Source of the DNA: Streptomyces albipurpureus
GTDB taxonomy: Bacteria > Actinomycetota > Actinomycetes > Streptomycetales > Streptomycetaceae
Length of the DNA stretch: 64,000 nt
Assembly: GCF_023701525.1 (NCBI RefSeq)
Contig: NZ_JAMQAW010000002.1
Coordinates: 334,765 to 398,764 of the forward strand
Direction: 5' to 3'
Of the stretch, positions 1 through 7,930 are shown piece after piece. Both the position numbers and the translations under genes were made by a program. How positions within the stretch are numbered: the first letter of the stretch is position 1; each line of letters opens with the position of its first letter. The notes beneath the pieces are model-generated. The model was given only the letters and a program-made list of their open reading frames with translations, searched no databases and was not told the origin of the DNA.

Positions 1-1273
1 CGGTGTCCACCTGGTAGTTCTGGTTGAGATCATTGGTTCCGGCATGGAGCGTGATCACATTGGGCCGGTGGGCGGGCACCGAGCAGTCCGCGATCTCGGC
101 GATCTGGTCGATCCGCCAACCGGGGTGCCCCTCGTGGTCGGGATCGGCCATCCGGCCCGAACGGCGGGTACCGACGAAGTCCTGAGACCTCTTCATCACC
201 GAACTCAGTCTGATGTCGTCCCAGAAGACACCGCGGTAGCCGTCTCCGGTGGAGCTGTTGTAGCCGTAGGTGATCGAGTCGCCCAGCGGCATGCCTTTGA
301 TGTCCACGGGCTCCGCCGCCGCCCGCAGGCCGCCGATCTGCACCGGGTAGTGGTCAGACCCTGCACCCGCGAGCCGGAACACCGGGAGGTTGTTGACGAT
401 GTCGTCCGAAACCGCGTAGTCCAGTTCACCACCCGACTGCTGGGTGGCGAGGCCGGTGCGGTAGATCCGTGCCGGAGGGAAGTCGGCGCGGTTTCCAAGG
501 GTCGCCGGATCGACGTTGAAGTCGCCGCCCACCGTCCAGTGGTAGCCACCGGCCACCCCGTCCTGTTGCGCCCACTGGCTCACCATTGTGTCGACCCTGT
601 TCAGCATGACCGCGGAGTCGCCCCCGCCGCCCGACAGACCGTGGAAGGTGAAGTACCAGTCGTGACCGAACCGCACTCCCAGTGCCCGGCGGCCGGCCTG
701 GACGGGGTTGTTCACCACCCTGACCTCATCGGGAACCGCGTGGGTGATCACCGCGATGTTCACCCTGCCGCCCTGATGGGCACCACCGTTGGTATCGGTC
801 TGCAGGAAGTACACCTCGTAAGGGCCGCTACCCGCCCTCTCGGGTTCCGGGTTCCACACACTGTTCCGCACGCTGTCACCGTCCCGCGTCCGGTGATCGA
901 CGTACGGGAGTGGATGCGAGGTGTTGGGGTCCGTCATGGAGCTGGGAATCCCCGCCCCGACCTCCTGCAGCAGGACGATCGGCGCCTGCCGCACCAGACG
1001 CCGGACGGTGGTCTGCCATCTGCCACCGGACCTCTGGCCGGCTTCCTCCCCCTGCATGTTCCAGGTGATGACGGTCGTGGCCCGCAGTGGAGCGTCCGCC
1101 GCCCAGGCGGTCGTCGGTATCGCTCCGACGACCAGTATCGAAGTCGCCACGGCGACCAAGGACAGCACCACCGCCCACAGCCCACTCAGAGGTACGCCGC
1201 CGGCACCCCTGGCGCTCGGCCCGGACCGCGCTCTCTTCCCTGACCCGGCCTTCCGGCCACACTGCGGTTTCAC
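1..1273 (-). CDS. Secreted CdtB-like nuclease/SGNH hydrolase fusion (C-terminus cut by window edge)
   Basis: The frame opens at a GTG (about residue 1 of 423 visible) with AGGAAG some 14 bases upstream. Residues ~31-58 form a hydrophobic export signal ending in AWA. Residues ~65-325 are an endonuclease/exonuclease/phosphatase domain: WNMQGEE, LLQEVGAG, RVNIAVIT, TFHGLSGGG, GGDFNVD, SGGELDYAV and GSDHYPV occur in order. The WNxQG, RVNxAxI and SGGxLDYAV blocks resemble the cytolethal distending toxin B subunit more than sphingomyelinase or exonuclease III. From ~330 a second domain begins with GDSITYG (SGNH block I, nucleophile Ser) and continues to HAGTNDLN (block III) before the edge. The Glu, Asp/Asn and His residues expected for phosphodiesterase chemistry are visible. 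The protein is probably secreted and acts on DNA or phosphoesters plus an ester. The physiological substrate is unknown. Confidence 0.85.
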   Translation of the reverse strand, partial: MKPQCGRKAGSGKRARSGPSARGAGGVPLSGLWAVVLSLVAVATSILVVGAIPTTAWAADAPLRATTVITWNMQGEEAGQRSGGRWQTTVRRLVRQAPIVLLQEVGAGIPSSMTDPNTSHPLPYVDHRTRDGDSVRNSVWNPEPERAGSGPYEVYFLQTDTNGGAHQGGRVNIAVITHAVPDEVRVVNNPVQAGRRALGVRFGHDWYFTFHGLSGGGGDSAVMLNRVDTMVSQWAQQDGVAGGYHWTVGGDFNVDPATLGNRADFPPARIYRTGLATQQSGGELDYAVSDDIVNNLPVFRLAGAGSDHYPVQIGGLRAAAEPVDIKGMPLGDSITYGYNSSTGDGYRGVFWDDIRLSSVMKRSQDFVGTRRSGRMADPDHEGHPGWRIDQIAEIADCSVPAHRPNVITLHAGTNDLNQNYQVDT

Positions 1274-2283
1274 GAGAATGGATTCTCTTCCTGCAAAGAA
1301 CGGAGTCCGGCAGGGCCAGGCTCTGCGCCGGCACAGCGGGACAATGTAATGCACGAGACAGAGCGAGTTGGCGACATGGGTCGGCCGGCTGTCAACAGGG
1401 ACGGTGACCACAACGGCCAGGTGCGGGAGGGATGCCATGAAGCCGAGTGGATCGCAGAGCACGGCGGCGAGTTGACCGAGGAGTAGGAGCCGCCCCGGGC
1501 CACCTCGGTCACCGGTGCCGTCGCGAGCACAGCCCCCTTGTTACTCCTCCCGGCTCCGGACCGCTCCCGAGGACAGCCCCTCACCGGCAGCGGCGGACCG
1601 GCGAGATCCCCGGTGCCGGGGGCTGCGACAGGGCACCGGGAATGCCTGCCCGTCGCGTGCAACGGCACGCCCACATCCCGTCGGCGCCATTGCTGCCGGG
1701 GTCGTTGTCGCCGCCGTCCTGGGCCCTGACGGTATGCCGGAGGTTGTTGGCGTCCCGGTAGACATAACTGCCGTCGGCGCCGCGGTACGCGGCGTTCGCT
1801 GATCCGAGGATGGACGCACGGCCGTTCCCGGCGCCTCCGTCACGGCCACTGCCACTGCCACCCCATACGTACACGGTGAACTCCGTTCCCCCTTCGGGCC
1901 GTTTCCACGTATACCCGCCCCGCCGGGAACATCCACCGCAACATGGAGTCCCTCGCCTACCCCTTCTGCGCCCTACCGGAATTCCCACCAAGAGAGGGAA
2001 ACCACAGGGGCCGAGGACGCACTCGCCCTCCGAACACGTTCAAAGATCGAAGAGTTCGATGACCTCCCATTCCGCAAATCCCGCGTCAGAATGGAATCAT
2101 TGTTTTCGAGGAAATCAGCGAAGGAACATGGCGACGGGGACAACACTCGAGAGCCCGGCGGTGAGAGAGGTCTCGCCACCGGGCTCTCGACAATCAGGTC
2201 AGCTCAGCGGTGCTATTCGCGCCACCTGCCGCCCGGACCACCGAGGGCATGTCTTGGGGTCCATCTACCGGATACCCCAAGGG
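1274..2283. other. Gene-poor stretch with possible remnant coding
   Basis: No complete gene could be supported. On the + strand a 36-codon frame at 1376-1486 ends in ELTEE and has no clear ribosome site. On the - strand, bases ~1940-1620 keep Streptomyces-like codon use and read as a glycine-rich, Tyr/Trp-containing segment (TVYVWGG, GSYVYRDANN, GADGMWAC), but no convincing start or family is visible. It may be the relic of a secreted protein. The 2000-2280 part is less GC-rich and looks like promoter or spacer DNA. Confidence 0.3.
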
Positions 2284-2508
2284 TCAGCGCGATTTATTGA
2301 ACTGTTCAGCGATCCGCTGGATGCATCGGACCGTCACGACGGAAGCCAGTACCGATGCGAGAATTTTGAGGTAGATCGAGCGATCGGAGGAAATCACTCC
2401 TGCGGTGAGTGCGATCACCAAGGGAATTGATATCCAAGGGATTGCCTTCGTCAGGACGCCCTTATCACCGAGGGGATCAGTCAGGAATGCCTTCTTTTTC
2501 TTGTTCAT
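2284..2508 (-). CDS. Small two-helix membrane protein, function unknown
   Basis: The 74-residue product begins MNKKKKAF. The ATG is preceded by AAGGTGAG about 9-11 bases upstream, which is why this start was preferred over an in-frame ATG nine codons earlier. There are two hydrophobic segments (~22-41, IPWISIPLVIALTAGV, and ~46-62, LKILASVLASVVTV) with a basic N-terminus and a charged tail. The base composition is lower in GC than the surroundings, which may reflect transfer. No family was recognised. The topology fits a small membrane-bound modulator or holin-like protein, but nothing nearby supports a role. Confidence 0.45.
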   Translation of the reverse strand: MNKKKKAFLTDPLGDKGVLTKAIPWISIPLVIALTAGVISSDRSIYLKILASVLASVVTVRCIQRIAEQFNKSR

Positions 2509-3081
2509 TCTACAGATCTCACCTTTTTGGCCCACGTTTCGCGAAAGAGGGGTGGTTCGGGTGAGGATATATGGCGATCACCGTGACCCTGAAGGCACTT
2601 CCCCTTCTGACGTCACCGTGGATGTCCTTCTGACAACGGACCGCTGATTGGCCGCCCAGCGCCTCATGACAACGCGGCTGCGAATGGAAGCTGTGAATGA
2701 TCCCTCCGTAGGGAATCGGTAACCAGGTCGGCCTTGGGAGACACCCACCACGTGGGCGCGACCTGGTCGGCCGACGCGTGCAAACCCACGACACCTGCAT
2801 TGCCATCGATGAGGCTGCGAAGACTCCCGCAACAGCGAACCCGAGCGGCTGCGTCGACCTGGCGACGGTTGGGCTTCTGCTGTCAGCGCGACATGCTCAT
2901 CCGTCCGGCGCGACCCGCTGCACCACAGGACATCGGTATCCCATCATCCGGCGCCTGCAACGTCCTCACCACCGACGCCCTCGGGCTCCAGGCACCGGCG
3001 CTGGGCAGGCAGCCAAACAGGCAGGTAGGCAGGTAGGCGATGGTGTCGGCCACTCCGGCCAGCGGACCTCGATACGCCTGA
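2509..3081. other. Intergenic stretch, no gene supported
   Basis: Several open frames exist on both strands, but none has a family resemblance and a plausible ribosome site together. A short imperfect repeat of GGCAGG/GTAGG units lies at about 3005-3037, just downstream of the leftward P450 gene. No terminator hairpin with a T tract was seen. Confidence 0.4.
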
Positions 3082-4374
3082 TCAGAGACGTGGAAACGTC
3101 AGGACCATCGAGGTCGGAAAGTTGCCGTCGATGGCCAGCTCACCGGCGGCGCCGGGCTGCCGCCGGACTCCCTCGATGGACAGCACCGCCTTGACGATGG
3201 CCGGGATAACCAATCGATTGAGAAATCGACCGAAGCAGGTGTGCAGTCCCGCACCGTAGTGGAGGTAGTCCGAGGCGGGCCGGTCGATCCGGAACTCCGT
3301 GGGGTCCGTCACGACCGAGCCGTCGAGCATCGCCGACTGCGTCGCGGCGAAGACATAGGTGCCGGCCGGCACCAGGGTCTCGTGGTGCGTGCCACGTGCG
3401 ATGCGATAGTCCGTGACGGTGCGCCGGATCAGGCCCGCTGTCTGCGGCGAGAGGCGCATCGCCTCGTCGACGTACCGCGCGAACAGGGGATGGTCCCCCG
3501 CCCTGGCCGCCGAACAGGCGGCTGCCCACTCCATGGGCCTGTCCAACAACGCGTCGACCGCCAGTGCGGACGCCTTCGAGATGGTCGGGATCATGCCGAC
3601 CAGCAGGCCGATCAGGTTGCTGCGGATCTCGGCGTCGGTGAGGGCTTGCGAGCCGAGGGCCTGTTGCCGCAGCAGTCGGTCGAGCACGGTGTCGCGGGCG
3701 GGTTCGCCGCCCGCCAGCGCGGCCCTGCGCCCGGCCACCAGGGCATCGACATGCGGCTGGATCCCGGCGGTGGCGACTGCCGCCTGCTCGGCGATGACGC
3801 CGTCATGGGTGAGGTTCACGAACATCTCGGCGAACAGCACGCGTGACCACTCGATCAGAGTGGGCTCGTCCGGTCCGGCCACACCCAGGTACTGCGCCAC
3901 GAGGGCGGCCGGGACCCGGTCGCAGATGTCCCGCACAACGTCGACCCGTCCGCTCGGCAGCACCTCGGCCACCAGCCGGCCGGCCGTCTCGGCCGCCAGG
4001 TCCGCGACACGCGGAGCATCCGACTGGCGGAACGCCAGCCGCAGCAGCGAGCTGCCACGCTCATAGGCGGGCCCCTGGTTCAGACCCAGGATGAAGTCTC
4101 CGGTGATCTTCTGCATCGGCGGCCCGTACATGTCCACGGTGAACTCACGGTCGTGGGTGAGCACCTCGACGACATCGTGGAACCGGGTGACGATCGCCGC
4201 ATCGCGGTACACCAGCACCGGTTTGACCACGCGCAGCGCCTGGAACGCCTTCTGCGGATGAGCCAGGAGAAGGTCCTGGAACAGAATGGTCACCTGCTCG
4301 GTGAAGCGATGCGCGTCGTTGCCCACGGCCCGGGTGATCTGCTTGAACTCGTCCAGCAGGGATTTGACTGGCAT
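3082..4374 (-). CDS. Cytochrome P450 lacking the acid-alcohol pair
   Basis: A 430-residue P450. The heme-ligand loop reads YGAGLHTCFGR near residue ~375 and an ExxR-type helix is seen as EAMR. The I-helix region reads LVGMIPTIS where ordinary bacterial P450s have AGHETT, so the acidic residue is Ile and the conserved Thr position is Pro. P450s with such a helix often use peroxides or hydroperoxides, as CYP74 and CYP152-type enzymes do, rather than O2 and redox partners. The gene lies 19 bases after the Dyp-type peroxidase stop and has GAGGG before its ATG, so it is the last gene of the leftward operon. No ferredoxin or reductase gene is nearby, which fits peroxide chemistry. The substrate is unknown. 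Confidence 0.9.
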   Translation of the reverse strand: MPVKSLLDEFKQITRAVGNDAHRFTEQVTILFQDLLLAHPQKAFQALRVVKPVLVYRDAAIVTRFHDVVEVLTHDREFTVDMYGPPMQKITGDFILGLNQGPAYERGSSLLRLAFRQSDAPRVADLAAETAGRLVAEVLPSGRVDVVRDICDRVPAALVAQYLGVAGPDEPTLIEWSRVLFAEMFVNLTHDGVIAEQAAVATAGIQPHVDALVAGRRAALAGGEPARDTVLDRLLRQQALGSQALTDAEIRSNLIGLLVGMIPTISKASALAVDALLDRPMEWAAACSAARAGDHPLFARYVDEAMRLSPQTAGLIRRTVTDYRIARGTHHETLVPAGTYVFAATQSAMLDGSVVTDPTEFRIDRPASDYLHYGAGLHTCFGRFLNRLVIPAIVKAVLSIEGVRRQPGAAGELAIDGNFPTSMVLTFPRL

Positions 4375-4393
4375 AGGGTGCCCTCACGGGTGG

Positions 4394-5743
4394 TCAGTCG
4401 GCGAATTCGGCCAGGTACCGCAGGCCGTTGATGCCCGGCATGAAGAAGTACTCACCACCGCTGACCGTGACCGTGCGGGTCAGCGGGTGCACGAAGAACG
4501 GCGGCACGCCGTTGACGGTCATCTTTCCCGTGCCGTCGTGGTCGCCGAGGATGTCCTTGTCGTCACCGAGCCCGAAGGCGTTGCCGTCGTTGAGCCACTC
4601 CGACTGAACGAACTCGAACTGTCGCTCGATATCCGCCTGGAGGCAGGTGAAGACGAGACCGCGGTCCACGCCGTCGTCGGGCACCCCGGGCGGCAGCGGC
4701 GGCCCGTAGGGCATGCCCCGGCGGATCAGGCGGTGGCGGTTGACGAGCTTGCCGTCGAACGGCAGCGACGCCCTCGGGTTCATCCGGCGGATATGCGCGC
4801 CGATCGGGCAGCGGTAGCCGCTCGGATCGTCCTCGTAGCTGAAGGCGTTGTTGCGGTGGGGGTCGGCCGCCAGAGCCGGATCTCTGCGATGGGGGCTGAT
4901 GTCGAGCGGCGTGCCGTCACGCCACCGGCCGACCAGTTTCGCCGCGAGCAGGTCCTCGTCCTCCGCGTACACATGGGCAGCACGCGCCAGTTGCGCGCGG
5001 AACGCGGCGACATCCTGGCGGAGCCTGCGGTAGACGAGGTAACTGCCGTTGCGGGCCAGCTCATCCCGCGCCGGCGCGGCCGGCAGGACGCCCTCCTCGT
5101 CCGGGTACCCCAGCACGAACTCGCCCGCGCGCACCGGGCGCCACCGGCCCCTGCCGGCCATCGCGCCCTGCTCGGTGAGGGGCTTGTCGTCCAGGGCCTC
5201 GACGTCCGGCTGGGACAGACCGTCGAAGTATCCGAAGTGCTCGACCCCGTCGGGAAGCAGGGCGGCACGCCGCCGGGACACCACGGTCGCACCGGCCTCG
5301 GCGAGCGTGGCATCCAGCCATTCGGCCCGTTCGGTGAGCTGCGCGGGCGTCAGCGCGGACAGCAGCACCAGAGCGTGAACACGCTCCGTTCCCAGGCCGC
5401 CGACCCAGTTCTCCGGGGCACTGGACCCGCTGTCGCCGAGCCGCGCCGACCGGGCCGCCATGCCCTGGAGGAACGGGGTGGAGAACGTTCGCAGAAGCTC
5501 CTCGGGCAGGTTCAGCGCACGCAGTCCGGCCGCGGTGAACGCCACGTTCACCGCGGTGTCCGGTTTGCTCTGCCACGGAGCGGCGGTGGTGACGTGCCCC
5601 GCGACGCCTCCGGTCCAGGAACGCGCCGCGGCGGCGTCGCCGAAGTGGACGAACACGTAGTCGACGACCGGCATCCGGTATCCGCGCAGGACCAGACCCT
5701 GGATCGCGTCGAGGTCCAGCCGGACCGTTTCGGTGGGCCTCAT
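4394..5743 (-). CDS. Dyp-type heme peroxidase
   Basis: A 449-residue cytosolic protein (no signal or Tat motif). Dyp hallmarks are visible: GYFDGLSQP near residue ~172 (the GxxDG box with the catalytic Asp), GSYLVYRRLRQDV near ~235 and PIGAHIRRMNPR near ~314, which carries the proximal heme His. The frame stays open well upstream, but the start was set at the ATG that overlaps the stop of the preceding gene by four bases (ATGA), because the family-like sequence (LDAIQGLVLRGY) begins there. It would use H2O2 to oxidise dyes, phenols or a dedicated partner. Coupling to a P450 and two paralogous proteins suggests a dedicated oxidative pathway rather than general peroxide defence. Confidence 0.92.
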   Translation of the reverse strand: MRPTETVRLDLDAIQGLVLRGYRMPVVDYVFVHFGDAAAARSWTGGVAGHVTTAAPWQSKPDTAVNVAFTAAGLRALNLPEELLRTFSTPFLQGMAARSARLGDSGSSAPENWVGGLGTERVHALVLLSALTPAQLTERAEWLDATLAEAGATVVSRRRAALLPDGVEHFGYFDGLSQPDVEALDDKPLTEQGAMAGRGRWRPVRAGEFVLGYPDEEGVLPAAPARDELARNGSYLVYRRLRQDVAAFRAQLARAAHVYAEDEDLLAAKLVGRWRDGTPLDISPHRRDPALAADPHRNNAFSYEDDPSGYRCPIGAHIRRMNPRASLPFDGKLVNRHRLIRRGMPYGPPLPPGVPDDGVDRGLVFTCLQADIERQFEFVQSEWLNDGNAFGLGDDKDILGDHDGTGKMTVNGVPPFFVHPLTRTVTVSGGEYFFMPGINGLRYLAEFAD

Positions 5744-6333
5744 GCTGACTCCGGCGTGGTCGGTGACGGCGTCGAAGGTGCCGGGGAACGCGGTGGCGCG
5801 GGAAAGCGTTCCAGGAATGCCCGCCGCAGGGCGGCGGGGTCTGCCCCCTGGACGCTGATCGCGAAATCGGTCACCTGCCGGCGCAGGTCCAGTGCTTCCC
5901 GGACATCCGCGACCGTGGCCTGCGGATAGGCGGAGAGGAATGCCGTCGTCTCGATCTGGTTGTGCTTGAGATACGCGATGAACGCGTCGGCGTGCTCCGT
6001 TCCGGGATAGCCCACGCAGTTGCGCCAGATGGCGTCCGCCTCGGGACCCATCCGGGCGAGCAGGTCGGCCAGGAAACGGTCGAGCGGCCCGTCGAAGTTG
6101 CTGACGAAGACGAGGTACGACGACTGGAGGGTGTCCCGGCGCTGCGACGGGCCCTGGTGCACCAGATCCCGCAGCACCAGCCACCGGGCGAAGTGGATCG
6201 TCCTCATCCGGGCCAGCGGGCTGTCCTCGCCGCGGGGGAGGCCGTCGAGATAGTCCTGCAGTGCCGCTCTGCGGCCGGGAAGGATCGGCGTCGTCGCCAT
6301 GAACGCGTACGCCTGACCGCTCGTGTTCGTCAT
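5740..6333 (-). CDS. Uncharacterised Dyp-associated protein, copy B
   Basis: The 197-residue product was assigned to the second in-frame ATG, which has GGAGAGAGG just upstream; a GTG or ATG ten codons earlier is possible. It is a clear paralogue of the preceding gene. Both share TPI near the N-terminus, IHxARW, a NFxG box, IWxxCVxxPG, a late HN or KN dipeptide, AYPxAT and a VxxAL helix. There are no transmembrane segments and no cofactor motif. The hydrophobic-strand/helix pattern could be a ferredoxin-like (dimeric alpha+beta) fold, the fold used by Dyp and EthD proteins, but this is a guess. It overlaps the peroxidase start by four bases, so the two are probably made in a fixed ratio. Confidence 0.8.
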   Translation of the reverse strand: MTNTSGQAYAFMATTPILPGRRAALQDYLDGLPRGEDSPLARMRTIHFARWLVLRDLVHQGPSQRRDTLQSSYLVFVSNFDGPLDRFLADLLARMGPEADAIWRNCVGYPGTEHADAFIAYLKHNQIETTAFLSAYPQATVADVREALDLRRQVTDFAISVQGADPAALRRAFLERFPAPPRSPAPSTPSPTTPESA

Positions 6334-6396
6334 GACCTCTCTCCGCTGCTCGTCCGCGGACACCCCCGGGCCGTGTGGGCACGGGCCGCGCCCCCT

Positions 6397-7050
6397 CTAC
6401 AGGTCGCGCTGGACATCGGTGAGGAACGCCTCGTACACCCGGCGGAACTCCTCCGGGTCCGTCACCTGGGCGGCTCGGGCCCGGAGGTCCGCCAGTCCGT
6501 CCCGTACCGCGAGCGCGGAGATCACCGTGGTGGTCGTCGCGTCGGGGTAGGCGGCGTAGTAGTGGGCGATGGGCAGGTCGTTCTTGTGGATGTACTCCTT
6601 GAAGGGGCCTACCGGCCTGGGGCCGGGAAAGTTGACGCACCTTCCCCAGATCGCCTGCATACGCTCCGGAATGACCTCGGAGAAGGCGTCGATGTACTCG
6701 TCCCAGGTGCCGTTGAAGTTTGTTTCGAAGAAGAGGTAGTCGTAGCGGAGCCTCTCCTTGCGCTGCGGGGCACCGTTGTAGGGGAATCCGCTGATGATGG
6801 TCCAGCGCGCGTAGTGGATGAAGGACAGCTTCGTGAGCGCTTCCCGCAGCATCTTGATACGCGCACCGATGACGAGCAGCAGACGCAGCAGCGGTGCCTG
6901 GCCGAGCTTGATCGGCGTCAGCGCCGTGATAGCGGTCGCCCTGCCGTCCGCCGCCCGTACGGAGTCGTCGCCGGGCCCGGGTGCCGCGTCGAGAACCCCC
7001 GGGACCGGCCGTTCGGCGGCCGGTCCGCCGGGGAAAGTCGCCCCGCTCAT
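6397..7050 (-). CDS. Uncharacterised Dyp-associated protein, copy A
   Basis: A 217-residue protein and the first gene of the leftward operon. GGGAGG stands nine bases before the ATG. A flexible 40-residue N-terminus is followed by the domain shared with copy B (TPIKLGQ, IHYARW, FFETNFNGTWD, IWGRCVNFPG, AYPDAT). Internal helices contain a basic hydrophobic stretch (LLRLLLVIGARIKMLREAL) that could be a membrane-touching or dimer helix. The function is unknown. The pairing of two divergent copies suggests a heterodimer, or substrate carriers for the peroxidase and P450. Confidence 0.8.
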   Translation of the reverse strand: MSGATFPGGPAAERPVPGVLDAAPGPGDDSVRAADGRATAITALTPIKLGQAPLLRLLLVIGARIKMLREALTKLSFIHYARWTIISGFPYNGAPQRKERLRYDYLFFETNFNGTWDEYIDAFSEVIPERMQAIWGRCVNFPGPRPVGPFKEYIHKNDLPIAHYYAAYPDATTTTVISALAVRDGLADLRARAAQVTDPEEFRRVYEAFLTDVQRDL

Positions 7051-7115
7051 CCCGATTCGCCTCCCAGTCCGTGCCGCCGGTACAGCGCACGGGGATGACC
7101 TTGATCCTGACTTTA

Positions 7116-7133
7116 CGTGATCAGAGTATCACG
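7116..7133. promoter_or_regulatory. Inverted repeat upstream of the peroxidase/P450 operon
   Basis: CGTGAT and ATCACG are perfect 6-bp arms around a 6-bp spacer. The repeat sits 66 bases before the first ATG of the leftward operon in locally AT-richer DNA, as expected for an operator of a dimeric repressor. No candidate regulator gene lies next to it. Confidence 0.4.
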
Positions 7134-7399
7134 AAATGTGACTAATGCGACATATCGCCTGTTTTCCTGCCGTAGATATCCGCGCCGGGACGGTTCCGGC
7201 CCGCCCCCGCGCGGTCATCCGGGTGTACGTGGCCTGTCGGCCCCCGCGCGACCAGGTGCGGCACATCGACCGGTTCCTTCCCGGGCCGCTGGGAGGACAG
7301 GGTGAAAGGAGGATCCCCGACCGCCGCAGGGATTGATCACGCACAGCCGGCACCGCGGTCGCCCCCGGGCTCGGCTCCATGGCAGAACGCACTGGACGA

Positions 7400-7740
7400 T
7401 CTCGCTGCGGCCGACCCGCCAGCGCTGGTTATGACGCTCCGGACCCAGGGCTGACGACAGCCGCGCCCATGGTGGCTGACCTGCGCTCGTCTTCACCCAC
7501 CCGCAGGCCGACATCTTCCCGATGGCGCACCCTGTGGAGTGCTTGGCGATCCTGGCGCCGGTGGAGAAGCCGAGCAGGCACACGGTCCGCCATACGTCCG
7601 CCGTACGGGAGAAGGCACGCATCTCCCAGTCCACCCAGTCCACCCAGTCCACCCAGTACGGCAGCACATGGTTTTTGATGGCGGCCTGGACGAGGTCTTC
7701 GCCGAAAGAGCACCCTGCCGGAAACGGAACAGCAGGTGCG
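7400..7740 (-). pseudogene. Possible gene relic with Streptomyces-like codon use
   Basis: One - strand frame reads coherently with G/C third positions across about 100 codons (FGEDLVQAAI, then WEMRAFSRTADVW, then LLGFSTGARIAKH). There is no clear start, and the frame degenerates toward the left end, where an open but non-biased tail continues. No family was recognised. It may be a decayed gene or a recombination scar. Confidence 0.25.
7625..7657. repeat. 9-bp tandem repeat (CCCAGTCCA, three copies plus a partial)
   Basis: Three perfect head-to-tail copies of CCCAGTCCA followed by CCCAGTA. Read on the - strand it gives a VDW tripeptide repeated inside the relic frame, so the copy number changes only the length and not the frame. 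Confidence 0.8.
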
Positions 7741-7930
7741 GCGCCTGACTCGTCAAACGTCTCGTCCCCCGTAACGCCGATCTGACAAACCGCAGCCCCA
7801 CCCCATCGACGACGCGCGTGCGACTCCGTACCGCGTGGCGATGTACCGCTGGCCGAGACCGGGGAGGGTCACAGTCCCCCACCTACCTGCCGCTCGGTGG
7901 GACCATCCCGCTCGAAGGCGTCGTACGTGG

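Larger units (their letters stand above)
7134..7930. other. Gene-poor stretch between divergent units
   Basis: No intact gene was supported. A coding-like relic on the - strand and a 9-bp tandem repeat (both listed separately) are the only structured elements seen. Confidence 0.4.

Noticed and set aside
2519..2832. Two overlapping - strand frames left of the P450
   Set aside because: Arg/Pro-rich, no ribosome site, no family resemblance.
5744..7090. Long upstream extension of the Dyp peroxidase frame (898 codons in total)
   Set aside because: The upstream part overlaps the two paralogue genes in another frame, is rich in Arg/Gly/Pro and lacks family sequence; the peroxidase begins at the ATGA overlap.
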